NCBI GenBank assembly: GCA_036274195.1
Contig: DASUGD010000050.1
Location: forward strand, 1-64,000
Source: JAJKIV01 sp036274195
GTDB taxonomy: Bacteria; Gemmatimonadota; Gemmatimonadetes; Gemmatimonadales; Gemmatimonadaceae
Reading direction: 5' to 3'
DNA: 64,000 nt
Program-made: the position numbers and the translations under genes
The notes under the pieces: model-generated
What the model was told of the DNA's origin: nothing
Seen by the model: the letters and a program-made list of their open reading frames with translations, nothing else
Database searches by the model: none
Shown: positions 33,787 through 42,934 of the stretch, in pieces
Position numbering within the stretch: the stretch's first letter is position 1
How the letters are laid out: every line of letters starts with the position of its first letter

Positions 33787-35613
33787 CTACTCCACCGTCA
33801 CGGACTTCGCCAGGTTGCGCGGCTGATCGACGTTGGAGCCTCGCTTCACGGCGATGTAGTAGGCGAGCAGTTGCAGCGGCACGGCGGCCAGCACCGGCGT
33901 CAGCATGTCCACCGTCTCCGGAATGCGGAACTCGTAGTCGAGCTTTCCGGCGAGCGACGGCTCGTCGCGGCTGGTGATGGCGATGACCCGGCCCTTTCTC
34001 GCCTTCACCTCGGCCACGTTCGAGGTCACCTTGTCGAACACCGAATCGTGCGGCGCGATGAACACGACGGGCATCATCTCGTCGATGAGCGCTATCGGCC
34101 CGTGCTTCATCTCCGCGGCCGGGTACCCTTCGGCGTGGATGTAGCTGATTTCCTTCAGCTTGAGGGCGCCCTCGAGCGCCGCCGGGAAGTTGTAGCCGCG
34201 TCCGAGGTAGAGGAAGTTCGACGCACGCTTGAATTCCTCGGCGATGTCCTCGATCTCCTGCGCGCGGTCGAGGATGTGCTTCACCTGTCCCGGAATGGCG
34301 TTCATCGCCTCGATGATCTCGCGACCACGGAGAATCGACACGTCGCGGAGCCGGCCGAGCTTGAGGGTGAACAGCAGGAGCGCGATCACCTGGCTGGTGA
34401 ACGCCTTGGTGGACGCGACACCGATCTCCGGCCCCGCGTGAAGGTAGATGCCGCCGTCGGCCTCGCGCGCGATCGTCGAGCCGACGACGTTCACGATGCC
34501 TAACGTCCGGGCTCCCCGGCGCTTCGCCTCCCGCATGGCCGCCAGGGTGTCGGCCGTCTCACCGGACTGCGAGATCACGATGCAGAGCGTGCGCTCGTTG
34601 ACGATCGGATTGCGGTACCGGAACTCCGACGCGTACTCGACCTCGACGGGAACCCGGGTGAGCTCCTCGATCATGTGCTCGCCGATGAGCGCAGAGTGCC
34701 AGCTCGTGCCGCACGCCGTGATGACGATGTTGTCGAACGACAGCAGCTCTTCGTCCGTCAGATTGAGGCCGCCGAGCTTCGACGTGCCGTCCTCCCGCAG
34801 AAGACGGCCGCGCATGGCATCTTCGATCGTGGTCGGCTGCTCGAAGATCTCCTTGAGCATGAAGTGGGCGAATCCGCCCCGCTCGATCTGGGCCACATCC
34901 CAGTCGATCTTGTTGACCTTCTTGTGCTGCTCCGTGGCGTTCAGGTCGATGATTCGATACCCGGACGGCTCGAGCACCGCGAGGTCGCCATCATCGAGGT
35001 AGACGACCTCGCGCGTGTGCGCGAGGATCGCCGACGCATCGCTCGCGACGAAGTACTCCCCGTCTCCGAGCCCGACCAGCAGCGGACTGCCCTTGCGCGC
35101 GGCGACGACCTTCCTGGGGTCGGCGCTCGAGATGACAGCGATCCCGTAGGTCCCCTCGATCTTGAGCAGCGCCTGAATCACTGCCTCCTCGAGATTCTCC
35201 TCGTAGAGCTCCTCGATCAGGTGGGCGATGACCTCGGTATCCGTCTCCGACGAGAACTCGTGACCGCGCTCTTCGAGCATCTGCCGCAGTGCCGTGGCGT
35301 TCTCGATGATCCCGTTGTGCACGACTGCGATCTCGCCGTTGCAGCACGTGTGCGGGTGCGCGTTGCCTTCGGTCGGCGCGCCGTGCGTCGCCCAGCGAGT
35401 GTGCGCGATGCCGATCGATCCGTGCAGCGGGTTCGCGGTCACCACGTTTTCGAGCCTCGAGATCTTGCCGGCCACCTTGCGTGTCTCCACGCCCTTGCCG
35501 TTCATGACCGCGACGCCGGCCGAATCGTAGCCGCGATACTCCAGGCGCTTCAGCCCATCGATGAGAAGTGGGCTTGCGACGCGAGGTCCGATGTAGCCGA
35601 CAATTCCGCACAT
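33787..35613 (-). CDS. glmS: Glutamine-fructose-6-phosphate aminotransferase
   Basis: First committed step to UDP-GlcNAc, and so to peptidoglycan and LPS: fructose-6-P plus glutamine to glucosamine-6-P. 608 residues. The class II glutamine amidotransferase domain starts at Cys2 (MCGIVGYIG) with HTRWATHG. Two SIS sugar-isomerase domains follow, with ISQSGETADT and STKAFTSQ. It ends with the canonical AKSVTVE. It lies eleven bases after glmM, so two consecutive hexosamine enzymes share a transcript. No glmS ribozyme is expected or seen in this gap. Confidence 0.97.
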   Translation of the reverse strand: MCGIVGYIGPRVASPLLIDGLKRLEYRGYDSAGVAVMNGKGVETRKVAGKISRLENVVTANPLHGSIGIAHTRWATHGAPTEGNAHPHTCCNGEIAVVHNGIIENATALRQMLEERGHEFSSETDTEVIAHLIEELYEENLEEAVIQALLKIEGTYGIAVISSADPRKVVAARKGSPLLVGLGDGEYFVASDASAILAHTREVVYLDDGDLAVLEPSGYRIIDLNATEQHKKVNKIDWDVAQIERGGFAHFMLKEIFEQPTTIEDAMRGRLLREDGTSKLGGLNLTDEELLSFDNIVITACGTSWHSALIGEHMIEELTRVPVEVEYASEFRYRNPIVNERTLCIVISQSGETADTLAAMREAKRRGARTLGIVNVVGSTIAREADGGIYLHAGPEIGVASTKAFTSQVIALLLFTLKLGRLRDVSILRGREIIEAMNAIPGQVKHILDRAQEIEDIAEEFKRASNFLYLGRGYNFPAALEGALKLKEISYIHAEGYPAAEMKHGPIALIDEMMPVVFIAPHDSVFDKVTSNVAEVKARKGRVIAITSRDEPSLAGKLDYEFRIPETVDMLTPVLAAVPLQLLAYYIAVKRGSNVDQPRNLAKSVTVE

Positions 35614-35624
35614 GGTTCGTTGAG

Positions 35625-36986
35625 CTAGAGTGATCCACCCGCGAGCGCGTCGAGTGGCTCCCGCGAGCGCGCCACGAGCGCGCGCGCTGCGTCGACCGAA
35701 GGCGCCTCGGCGATGACGCGAACTATAGGTTCGGTACCGGACGGCCTGATGTGAACCCAGCTGTCGGGCCAGGAGAGCCTCAACCCGTCCTGTGTGTCTA
35801 CGTTTGCGTCCGAAAAGCTCGCCCGTAAAGCATTGTACACCGCATCTAGCGCCACGGGCGGCCTGTCGAGCTTGTCCTTCACGATTGCATAGCGTGGATA
35901 GTCAGAGACGATCTGCGACAGGGTTCGTTCACCATCCGACAGCAACTGTAGCACCAGCGCCGCCGCCAGCGGAGCATCCCGGCCCAGGTGAAGCCCCGGC
36001 AGAATCACCCCGCCATTCCCCTCACCGCCGACGACTGCCTGCTCCTCGCGCATACGGATCGCGACGTTGACCTCGCCCACCGGGGCCCGCACCACGCGGC
36101 TGCCCGCCCGGGCAGCGATGTCGTCCACGATGCGGCTCGTCGACAGGTTCGTGACGACGATGCCCGGTCGTTGGCTGAGCACGACTCGCGCCGCGAGCGC
36201 AAGCGTATAATCCTCGCCGATCGCCCTCCCATCGTCGGCGACGATCGCGAGGCGATCGACATCCGGGTCCACGGCAAAGCCGACGTCGGCGCCGGTCTGC
36301 GCCACGAAAGCCTCGAGCTCGCCCAGATTTTCGGCCACTGGCTCGGGCGGGCGTGGGAAGCGCCCATCCGGCTCGAGGTTGATCACACGCACGTCGCAGC
36401 CCAGGCGCTCGAGCAGCGCAGGCATGATCACCGCCCCGGCCCCGCGACAGCAGTCGAGCGCGACACGGAGCTTCCGGGCGCGAATTCGGGCGCTGTCGAT
36501 GACTGGCAAAGCCAGGACCGCGTCGATGTGCCGTGCCGGTGCCTCGTCGTCGGCTTCGACGGCGCCCAGGCGTTCCCACGTTGCCCGAGGAAACGGTTGG
36601 CCGACCAACGCCCGCATCGCAGCGCCTTCGGCGGCGTCCAGGAAAAGCCCGCTCGAGCCCACGAACTTGAGCGCGTTCCACTCGATGGGGTTGTGGCTGG
36701 CCGAGATCATGAGCCCACCGGCCGCGTGGTGATGCTCGACGGCCAGCTGACACGTCGGCGTCGTCGTGAGTCCGAGGTCGATCACACGCGCGCCTACCGA
36801 CTGGAGGGCCGCCACGACGGAGCGGTGGAACATGGGCCCGGAAACGCGACTGTCGCGGCCGACCACGATCGGACGGCTCGAATCCCGCGCAGTCGCCCAC
36901 GCGCCGAACGCGGCGGCGTAGCTCGTGACGACCTCCGGAGTCAACCCGGCGCCGACACGTCCGCGAATTCCCGAAACACTCACCAT
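35625..36986 (-). CDS. glmM: Phosphoglucosamine mutase
   Basis: Interconverts glucosamine-6-P and glucosamine-1-P. From ATG 36986 it has 453 residues beginning MVSVSGIRGRVGAGLTPE. The catalytic serine lies in ISASHNP, the magnesium loop is DPDVDRLAIV, and the sugar-phosphate loop is RPSGTEPIVR. TTG 37004, six codons upstream, has GGAGG five bases before it and is a serious alternative start. The order glmM-glmS-dtd-maf is a plausible operon for cell-wall precursor supply plus house-cleaning. It is divergent from a chemoreceptor gene. Confidence 0.92.
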   Translation of the reverse strand: MVSVSGIRGRVGAGLTPEVVTSYAAAFGAWATARDSSRPIVVGRDSRVSGPMFHRSVVAALQSVGARVIDLGLTTTPTCQLAVEHHHAAGGLMISASHNPIEWNALKFVGSSGLFLDAAEGAAMRALVGQPFPRATWERLGAVEADDEAPARHIDAVLALPVIDSARIRARKLRVALDCCRGAGAVIMPALLERLGCDVRVINLEPDGRFPRPPEPVAENLGELEAFVAQTGADVGFAVDPDVDRLAIVADDGRAIGEDYTLALAARVVLSQRPGIVVTNLSTSRIVDDIAARAGSRVVRAPVGEVNVAIRMREEQAVVGGEGNGGVILPGLHLGRDAPLAAALVLQLLSDGERTLSQIVSDYPRYAIVKDKLDRPPVALDAVYNALRASFSDANVDTQDGLRLSWPDSWVHIRPSGTEPIVRVIAEAPSVDAARALVARSREPLDALAGGSL

Positions 36987-37066
36987 CAAGCCGTCTGGAC
37001 CCAATTCGCCCTCCGAAGCGGTCCTGCAAACTAGCGGGCTCTCATGATCGGGCAACACGGTGTCCG

Positions 37067-39004
37067 GTGGTGAGGCGTGTCACAACGGCGTACCGGGACG
37101 ACACGGAGCAGTGCCCATCCGCAACGACGAGCGACGACCGATCCGGCAAGCAACACACGGCACCGAGGGTGACGGTCCTGAGCGCGTCCTCGTCTCCTTC
37201 GGGCAGATCGAGATCCTGGCTGCTCTCTCGAGACTACGTCGCGCCGCACCGGAGGAACGTCCTGACATCGTCGCTCGGAGCATGGCTTTCGCGGCTCCCG
37301 TTTCGCTGGAAGATGGCGGGGGTCAGCGCCGCGGCCGTGCTGCTCACGCTCATCGTCGTGCTGGTGCCGGTCTACCAGCGGTCGCGGGACAACCTCGCGA
37401 ACGTGCATGGGGAGCGGCTCGCAGCGATCGCCCGCAGCACTAGTGTCGCGATCTCGGCGGATTCGCTGGACGTCATCGCGCGGCCGGGAGGTCAGAACAC
37501 CGAGGCGTTCGTCGCCACCCGCGCCGCGTTGAAGCGTCTGTGGGCGGTCAACGGCGGTGATGTGAGCGAGTTGGCCAACGGCATCGCGGTCGTTCGTCGC
37601 ATGCCGAGCGGCTACCGATACCTCGCGCACTCTTCGTGGAACGCGGGGCAGCCGCAGTACACCACCAACTGGACGCCGCCCGATTCCCTGCTGGAGGCGC
37701 TCGACGCCGGCCGCGGCGGCGTGAGCCCGCTCGTTCGCGACGATGTGGGCGAGTCGCTCACCGCGGCGGCGCCCGTCAAGCGGACGGATGGTTCGGTTGC
37801 CGGCTACGTGATCACGACGATGCGTGCCGACGCCTTTCTGACCGAGATCCGCGTCACCCTCGTTCGCTTCACGATCTATCCGCTGCTCGCGTTTTTGCTT
37901 CCGGTCTCGCTGTCGTTCTGGGCCGCGTCGCGCCTAACGCGCGGAATCGACGCCGTGGCCGCCCATGCGGACGCTGTCGCCGGCGGCGGCCTGCGACGCG
38001 AGCTCGGGTTCACGTCCGGCGATGAAGTCGGGCGCCTCGCCGATGCGGTGCGCCGAATGACCTCCAGCCTCCGGTCTCTCCTCCGCGACATCGACGGTGG
38101 CGCTGGTGAAGTCGCCGCAACGGCCGAACAGCTCGCGTCGGGCGCGCAGCAGATCAGCGCGAGCACGCAGCAGGTGGCCGGTGCCGCTCACTCGATCGCG
38201 GGCTCCGTGGGCACGCAGACTCGCGGCATCAGTAAGCTCGCGGCCGGCTCGTCCCGCCTCGCCGAGCGCGCGTCGCGCGTCGCCGACCACGCACGGAGCG
38301 CCCAGCGCGCAGGTGACTCGGTCGTCGCGTCCGCACGGCGCGGTGCACAGTCGGCGGCCGAAGCGCTCGAGAGCATGGCGTCCATCAGCGCGGTAACGAA
38401 CGAGGCCGTGCCCGTGGTTGCGGAGCTCGGCGAGAAGTCGCAGCGCATCGGCAAGGTCACCGACACGATCGGCGCGATCGCCCGCCAGACGAATCTGCTG
38501 GCGCTGAACGCGGCGATCGAAGCAGCCCGGGCGGGCGAGCACGGCAAGGGGTTCGCCGTCGTGGCCGACGAGGTCCGTAAGCTGGCCGGCGAGAGCGCTC
38601 GTGCGCTCGACACGATTCGCAAGCTCGCGGCGGAGATGCGAAGCGCTTCGCTGCGCACCGCCGAGCGAATCTCGCTCGTGAGCGATCGTGTCTCGAACGG
38701 GGAGTCGGTCATCAGAACGTCGGCCGCGTCCCTCACCCGAATTTCCACCGAGATCGAGAGCAGCCGCGATGCCATCGCGCTGATTGTCGATGCCAGCGAC
38801 GCACAGCGCGAGGAGGCGGACGCTCTCGCCCGCGAGATCGAGGCGATCTCCGCCGTCGCAGACCAGAACGCAGCGACATCGCAGGAAGTGAGCGCCGTGG
38901 TCGAACAGCAGACGGCGTCGATGGCGCACGTGTCCGACTCGAGTCAGCACCTCGCGGAAATCGCGAACCGGCTGAAGAGTGCGATGACGCGGTTCGAGCT
39001 GTAA
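37067..39004 (+). CDS. Methyl-accepting chemotaxis protein
   Basis: Transmembrane chemoreceptor. TM1 lies near residues 82-103 (MAGVSAAAVLLTLIVVLVPV). A ~150-residue periplasmic sensor has few recognisable features. TM2 lies near 268-290 (FTIYPLLAFLLPVSLSFW), then a HAMP domain, then a long coiled signalling domain. The CheW/CheA tip contains the invariant hairpin RQTNLLALNAAIEAARAGE and FAVVADEVRKLA. The start is uncertain: GTG 37067 gives an unusually long ~80-residue Ser/Arg-rich cytoplasmic lead, and a start nearer TM1 is possible. No che genes are adjacent. Confidence 0.88.
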   Translation: MVRRVTTAYRDDTEQCPSATTSDDRSGKQHTAPRVTVLSASSSPSGRSRSWLLSRDYVAPHRRNVLTSSLGAWLSRLPFRWKMAGVSAAAVLLTLIVVLVPVYQRSRDNLANVHGERLAAIARSTSVAISADSLDVIARPGGQNTEAFVATRAALKRLWAVNGGDVSELANGIAVVRRMPSGYRYLAHSSWNAGQPQYTTNWTPPDSLLEALDAGRGGVSPLVRDDVGESLTAAAPVKRTDGSVAGYVITTMRADAFLTEIRVTLVRFTIYPLLAFLLPVSLSFWAASRLTRGIDAVAAHADAVAGGGLRRELGFTSGDEVGRLADAVRRMTSSLRSLLRDIDGGAGEVAATAEQLASGAQQISASTQQVAGAAHSIAGSVGTQTRGISKLAAGSSRLAERASRVADHARSAQRAGDSVVASARRGAQSAAEALESMASISAVTNEAVPVVAELGEKSQRIGKVTDTIGAIARQTNLLALNAAIEAARAGEHGKGFAVVADEVRKLAGESARALDTIRKLAAEMRSASLRTAERISLVSDRVSNGESVIRTSAASLTRISTEIESSRDAIALIVDASDAQREEADALAREIEAISAVADQNAATSQEVSAVVEQQTASMAHVSDSSQHLAEIANRLKSAMTRFEL

Positions 39005-39015
39005 CCTTCCGGGCC

Positions 39016-40482
39016 GTGAGTGACCCTCTCGGCCTTCTTCCGATCGCGATCGCCGCCGGCGGCGGCCACGTAGACGATTTCGAGGCCCAGCAACTCGTCG
39101 CGGCCGGGCTGACCCTGCTACAGCGCAGCGCGCCGCTCGTTCGGGCGCTGAGTGGGCGGCGGTCCGCCATCCTGCTCCCGACCTCACCGGCGTTCGTCAC
39201 GGCGCTCGCCGCGTCCGAAGGGCGCGGCGCGGTGCTCATCAACCCACTCGCGTCACGGGCCGAGGCCACGTATCAGATCGCCGATGCGAGCGTGGGCGCG
39301 GTGTTCACCATCGCGGAGCTCGTGGGCCGCCTGCCCGACCACGTCGCCCGCGTGCTGCTCGACGATGTGCCGAGATCCGCCCGCGTGGTCGTGAACGGGA
39401 CGGCGCGTGAGATCGATCTCGGCTCGCACTCCGGCCTAACGCTGGAAGCGGAGGTCGACACCCCCGCGTCCGGTGAGGAAGCGGCTATCGTGTACACCTC
39501 TGGATTCGAGGGGATACCGCTCGGCGCCGTCCTCACTCACGCGAACCTGCTCTCGAACGCGCGCGCGACGGTGGGGGCGGCGGGAATGGATCGCGACGGG
39601 ACGTCGCTGGCGCTGCTTCCCTTCGCGCATCTGTTTGGCCTCGTTGTGTCCGGCGTTGCACCGCTCCTGGCGAGTGGCCGCGTCATGACCATGGCGAGAT
39701 TCAATGCGGTGCGCGTCGTCGAGCTGCTCGAGACCAAGAGGATCACCGACCTCGTAGCCGTTCCGTCAGTGTTCGCGGCCGTCGTGGCCCTTGCCGAGCG
39801 GCGCGGGGCAAAGCTCCGGCCTTGCGCGCTTCGTCTGTGCATCTGCGGTGGCGCTCCGCTCGCCGTCGAGCTGCAGGACCGATGGTTCGAGTCGACCGGA
39901 GTGGAGCTGCGACAGGGCTACGGTCTCACCGAGGCCGGGCCGGTGTGCCTCTTCAACCGGGTCGACCTGCCGAACAGACGCGGCACGCTCGGCGTTCCGT
40001 TCCCGGGCGTGCACGTATCGATCCGCGGCGAGCGGTCCGACGCCGAGGTGGCCATTGGCGCAACCGGCGAGATCTGCGTCTCCGGGCCTAACGTGTTCGC
40101 CGGCTATGTCAATGGCGCGGGGGTCCGCGCCACACCGGAGCGACCGTGGGCGGCCGGGCTCCCTCGCAACGGCGCGTGGCTCCGAACGGGGGACCTGGGC
40201 GTGCGAAACGCGGACGGGACAGCATCCTTCCGCGGCCTCATCAAGCCGATGTTCACGCGCAACGGCTTCAATATCTATCCGCGTGAGATCGAGCGCGTTG
40301 TCGGCGAGATGGCCGGCGTGGAGAGCGTCACGGCGCGCCCCGTACCCGACCCGATGCGCGAAAACGACATCGCGCTCGACGTTCGCGGCGACGTGGACGC
40401 CGCGTCCGTCAAACGCTGGTGCGACGAACGACTGTCGGTCTACAAGCGGCCGTCCTCGATCGTCGTCACCCCGGCCGCCTAA
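39016..40482 (+). CDS. AMP-forming acyl-CoA ligase-like enzyme with altered P-loop
   Basis: ANL-superfamily adenylate-forming enzyme of 488 residues, shorter than most fatty-acyl-CoA ligases. The A3 phosphate loop reads YTSGFEGIPLGAVLTH, where the family has TSGTTGxPKG: the Thr-Thr pair and the Lys are replaced. A5 (YGLTEAGP), the A7 Asp (TGDLG), the A8 hinge (GFNIYPREIE) and the C-terminal catalytic Lys (VYKRPSSIVV) remain. It could be a low-activity ligase, or one acting on a pre-activated acyl group. It starts at GTG 39016, twelve bases after the chemoreceptor. Its stop lies in a GCCTAACG octamer. Confidence 0.85.
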   Translation: MSDPLGLLPIAIAAGGGHVDDFEAQQLVAAGLTLLQRSAPLVRALSGRRSAILLPTSPAFVTALAASEGRGAVLINPLASRAEATYQIADASVGAVFTIAELVGRLPDHVARVLLDDVPRSARVVVNGTAREIDLGSHSGLTLEAEVDTPASGEEAAIVYTSGFEGIPLGAVLTHANLLSNARATVGAAGMDRDGTSLALLPFAHLFGLVVSGVAPLLASGRVMTMARFNAVRVVELLETKRITDLVAVPSVFAAVVALAERRGAKLRPCALRLCICGGAPLAVELQDRWFESTGVELRQGYGLTEAGPVCLFNRVDLPNRRGTLGVPFPGVHVSIRGERSDAEVAIGATGEICVSGPNVFAGYVNGAGVRATPERPWAAGLPRNGAWLRTGDLGVRNADGTASFRGLIKPMFTRNGFNIYPREIERVVGEMAGVESVTARPVPDPMRENDIALDVRGDVDAASVKRWCDERLSVYKRPSSIVVTPAA

Positions 40483-40500
40483 CGCGTCGCGGGCCGTGGC

Positions 40501-41559
40501 CTAGCGAGACAGCGCCCCGCTCGGTGACAGCTCGATCGCACCGGCAGCGAACGCCTCGAGAAACGCGCTCACGCACACCGGATCGAACTGCGCGCCACTG
40601 CAGCGACGGAGCTCCGCGAGCGTGTCATCGAGGGGCACGCCCGGACGATAAGGCCGGATGCTCGTCATCGCGTCGAACGTGTCGGCGACCGCGACGATCC
40701 GGGCTTCGAGCGGAATGGCGTCCGAGACGAGCCGGTCGGGAGCGCCGCTTCCGTCATAACGCTCGTGATGCCACCGCACGATGTTGAGCGACATCGGCAT
40801 CTCGTGAAGCAGAGGCGCCAGAATCCGCCAGCCAACCGTGGGATGCGTCATGATGTGCTGGTACTCCTCCGGTGTCAGCGGCCCGGGTTTGTTCAACACG
40901 GTCTCGCGCACGCCGATTTTGCCAATGTCGTGCACGCGCCCGCCAATCTCGATCTGCTGGATCATCTCGTCGCCCACTCCTATCGCGCGCGCAATCGCGA
41001 CCGAGTAGCTGCTGACGCGCAGCGAGTGACCGTGCGTGTACGTGTCCTTCACCTCGAGCGCGTCGGCCAGCGACTGGATGCTCGCGAGAAACAGCGATTC
41101 CAGCCGACGACTCTGTTCCGCGACGCGCGCCTCCAGCCGTTGCTGGTAGCTGCGATTCTCGAGAATGAGGCGCCGCTTCTCGAGCGCTTGGCGCACCCGG
41201 GCTCGCACCTCGTCGAGGTGAAACGGTTTGGTGAGATAGTCCATCGCGCCAACCGCGAGCGCGCTCACGGCCGTGGCTACGTCGGCCACGGCCGTGATCA
41301 TGATGACTGCCGTGTCGGGCAGGCGCTCCCGAACCTCGCGCAGCAGCCCCATGCCGTCGAGCTCCGGCATGTGCAGGTCCGAGATGACGAGCGTTGCCGG
41401 GACTCGCTCGAGCAGCTCCAGTGCGGCACGGCCGTTCGGCGCTTCGTGACACGTGAACCCTTCGCCCTGCATGAGCCGCACGAGCACCCGGCGAAGATGT
41501 GCTTCGTCATCGGCGACGACGCAGTGCAGCGTCGAGACACCCGGATTATCTTGACCCAT
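40501..41559 (-). CDS. Response regulator with HD-GYP-type phosphodiesterase output
   Basis: 352 residues. The receiver domain (about 12-125) has acidic pair DDE, phospho-acceptor Asp in VISDLHMP and the KPF motif. A short coiled linker leads to an HD-GYP domain (about 155-335) of the c-di-GMP phosphodiesterase class, with THGHSLRV, the GRVHDIGKIG HD motif and HHERYDGSGAP. The last motif is GAP where the family name motif is GYP; the metal-ligand histidines and aspartates are kept. Activity toward c-di-GMP is plausible but not certain. No partner kinase is adjacent. Confidence 0.9.
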   Translation of the reverse strand: MGQDNPGVSTLHCVVADDEAHLRRVLVRLMQGEGFTCHEAPNGRAALELLERVPATLVISDLHMPELDGMGLLREVRERLPDTAVIMITAVADVATAVSALAVGAMDYLTKPFHLDEVRARVRQALEKRRLILENRSYQQRLEARVAEQSRRLESLFLASIQSLADALEVKDTYTHGHSLRVSSYSVAIARAIGVGDEMIQQIEIGGRVHDIGKIGVRETVLNKPGPLTPEEYQHIMTHPTVGWRILAPLLHEMPMSLNIVRWHHERYDGSGAPDRLVSDAIPLEARIVAVADTFDAMTSIRPYRPGVPLDDTLAELRRCSGAQFDPVCVSAFLEAFAAGAIELSPSGALSR

Positions 41560-41584
41560 TCACCACCGATACTGAGCCCAACGA

Positions 41585-42754
41585 ATGACGCGCGTCTTTG
41601 ACGAAGATCTCGAACCCGGATTCGGCACGCGGGCAATTCACGCTGGCCAGCGACCGGAGCCGCTTGCCGGCGCGATCATGACCCCGATCTACCTGACGTC
41701 CACGTACGTGCAGGACGGCGTTGGGAAAAACAAGGGGTACGAGTACGCGCGCGGGAAAAATCCGACGCGTGAGGCGCTCGAGCGGAACGTCGCGGCGCTG
41801 GAAGGCGGCACTCACGGATTCGCGTTCGCGAGCGGCATGGGCTGCCTCGACTCGGTCATGAAGCTCTTCCGCGCGGGCGATCACATCGTGTGCGGTGAGA
41901 ACGTGTACGGCGGCACGTCGCGACTGTTCGATCGCATCCTCGTCAACCTCGGCTTGCGCTTCACGTACGTGGATACGCGATATCCCGATCGTGTCGCCGA
42001 TGCGGTCACGCGCGAGACGCGGGCCGTCCTGGTCGAGACGCCGACGAACCCGATGATGTGGATCGCGGACCTCGCGGCCATGAGGGAGATTGCCAGCCGA
42101 TCCGACGCCCTGCTGATCGTCGACAACACGTTCGCGACGCCGTACTTCCAGCGCCCGCTGGAGTTCGGGGCCGACGTGGTCTTTCACTCGACGACCAAGT
42201 ATCTCAACGGGCATAGCGACATGATCGGCGGGATCGCGGTCGTGCGCGATGACTCGCTCGCGGATCAGCTGAAGTTCATTCATAACGCGGCAGGCGCGGT
42301 GGCCGGCCCCTTCGACGCCTGGCTCGCGCTGCGTGGCACGAAGACACTGCATCTGCGAATGCGGCAGCACGATGCCAACGGCCGCCAAATCGCCGCGTGG
42401 CTCGCGGAACGATTCGACGAGGAGCGCGTGATCTATCCCGGGCTCCGGTCACACCCGCAGCACGAGCTCGCGTGTCGGCAGATGAAAGGATTCGGCGGAA
42501 TGATCTCGGTGGATCTTGGCACCAGGGAGCGCGCCGACCGGGCGCTCGAGCGTGTGAGGATCTTCGCTCTTGCCGAATCGCTGGGCGGCGTCGAGAGCCT
42601 GATCTGCCTCCCCGCCGCCATGACTCACGCGTCGGTGCCGCCCGAACGGCGCGCGAAAATCGGCATTGGGGACGGTCTGATTCGACTCTCATGCGGTGTC
42701 GAGGACGTCGATGACCTGATCGCGGATCTCGACCAGGCATTCGACGGCCTGTAG
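41585..42754 (+). CDS. Cystathionine gamma-synthase/beta-lyase family PLP enzyme
   Basis: Trans-sulfuration enzyme of 389 residues. The PLP-binding lysine lies in HSTTKYLNGHSD. TPIYLTSTYVQ, YARGKNPTREALE, FASGMGC and the substrate-side SLGGVESLICLPAAMTH are all family motifs. The sequence cannot separate gamma-synthase, gamma-lyase and beta-lyase; the EYARGKNPTR region fits gamma-synthase or gamma-lyase best. It is divergent from the HD-GYP gene with only 25 bases between coding starts, so their promoters must overlap or lie within the opposite genes. A hairpin follows the stop. Confidence 0.9.
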   Translation: MTRVFDEDLEPGFGTRAIHAGQRPEPLAGAIMTPIYLTSTYVQDGVGKNKGYEYARGKNPTREALERNVAALEGGTHGFAFASGMGCLDSVMKLFRAGDHIVCGENVYGGTSRLFDRILVNLGLRFTYVDTRYPDRVADAVTRETRAVLVETPTNPMMWIADLAAMREIASRSDALLIVDNTFATPYFQRPLEFGADVVFHSTTKYLNGHSDMIGGIAVVRDDSLADQLKFIHNAAGAVAGPFDAWLALRGTKTLHLRMRQHDANGRQIAAWLAERFDEERVIYPGLRSHPQHELACRQMKGFGGMISVDLGTRERADRALERVRIFALAESLGGVESLICLPAAMTHASVPPERRAKIGIGDGLIRLSCGVEDVDDLIADLDQAFDGL

Positions 42755-42763
42755 GAACATCGG

Positions 42764-42802
42764 CTGGCAGCCGGCTAGCTGGGTAGGCGAAGCTGGCTGC
42801 CG
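42764..42802 (+). terminator. Hairpin after the Cys/Met PLP gene
   Basis: GGCAGCC (42766-42772) pairs with GGCTGCC (42795-42801), and AGCT (42777-42780) with AGCT (42791-42794). GAACATC flanks it as a direct repeat at 42755-42761 and 42803-42809 region. No T-run follows, so terminator function is tentative. The rest of the 180-base gap to the M48 gene shows only the heptamer array at its end. Confidence 0.4.
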
Positions 42803-42900
42803 AACATCCCAGCGGGTAGTTTGGGCCAGGGACCAGACACTTCGGGCGGGCTCGTCTCGTAGGCGAAAGAGTGTCGCTCGGCTCGAAACGCGGTACGCCG

Positions 42901-42928
42901 AGTCCCCAGTTCCCAGTCCCCAGTCCCC
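42901..42928. repeat. AGTCCCC heptamer array
   Basis: Four tandem copies of AGTCCCC (the second AGTTCCC) end six bases before the M48 ATG and occupy the ribosome-binding position. Same period as the GTTCCCG array inside deoC. Confidence 0.9.
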
Positions 42929-42934
42929 AGAGAC

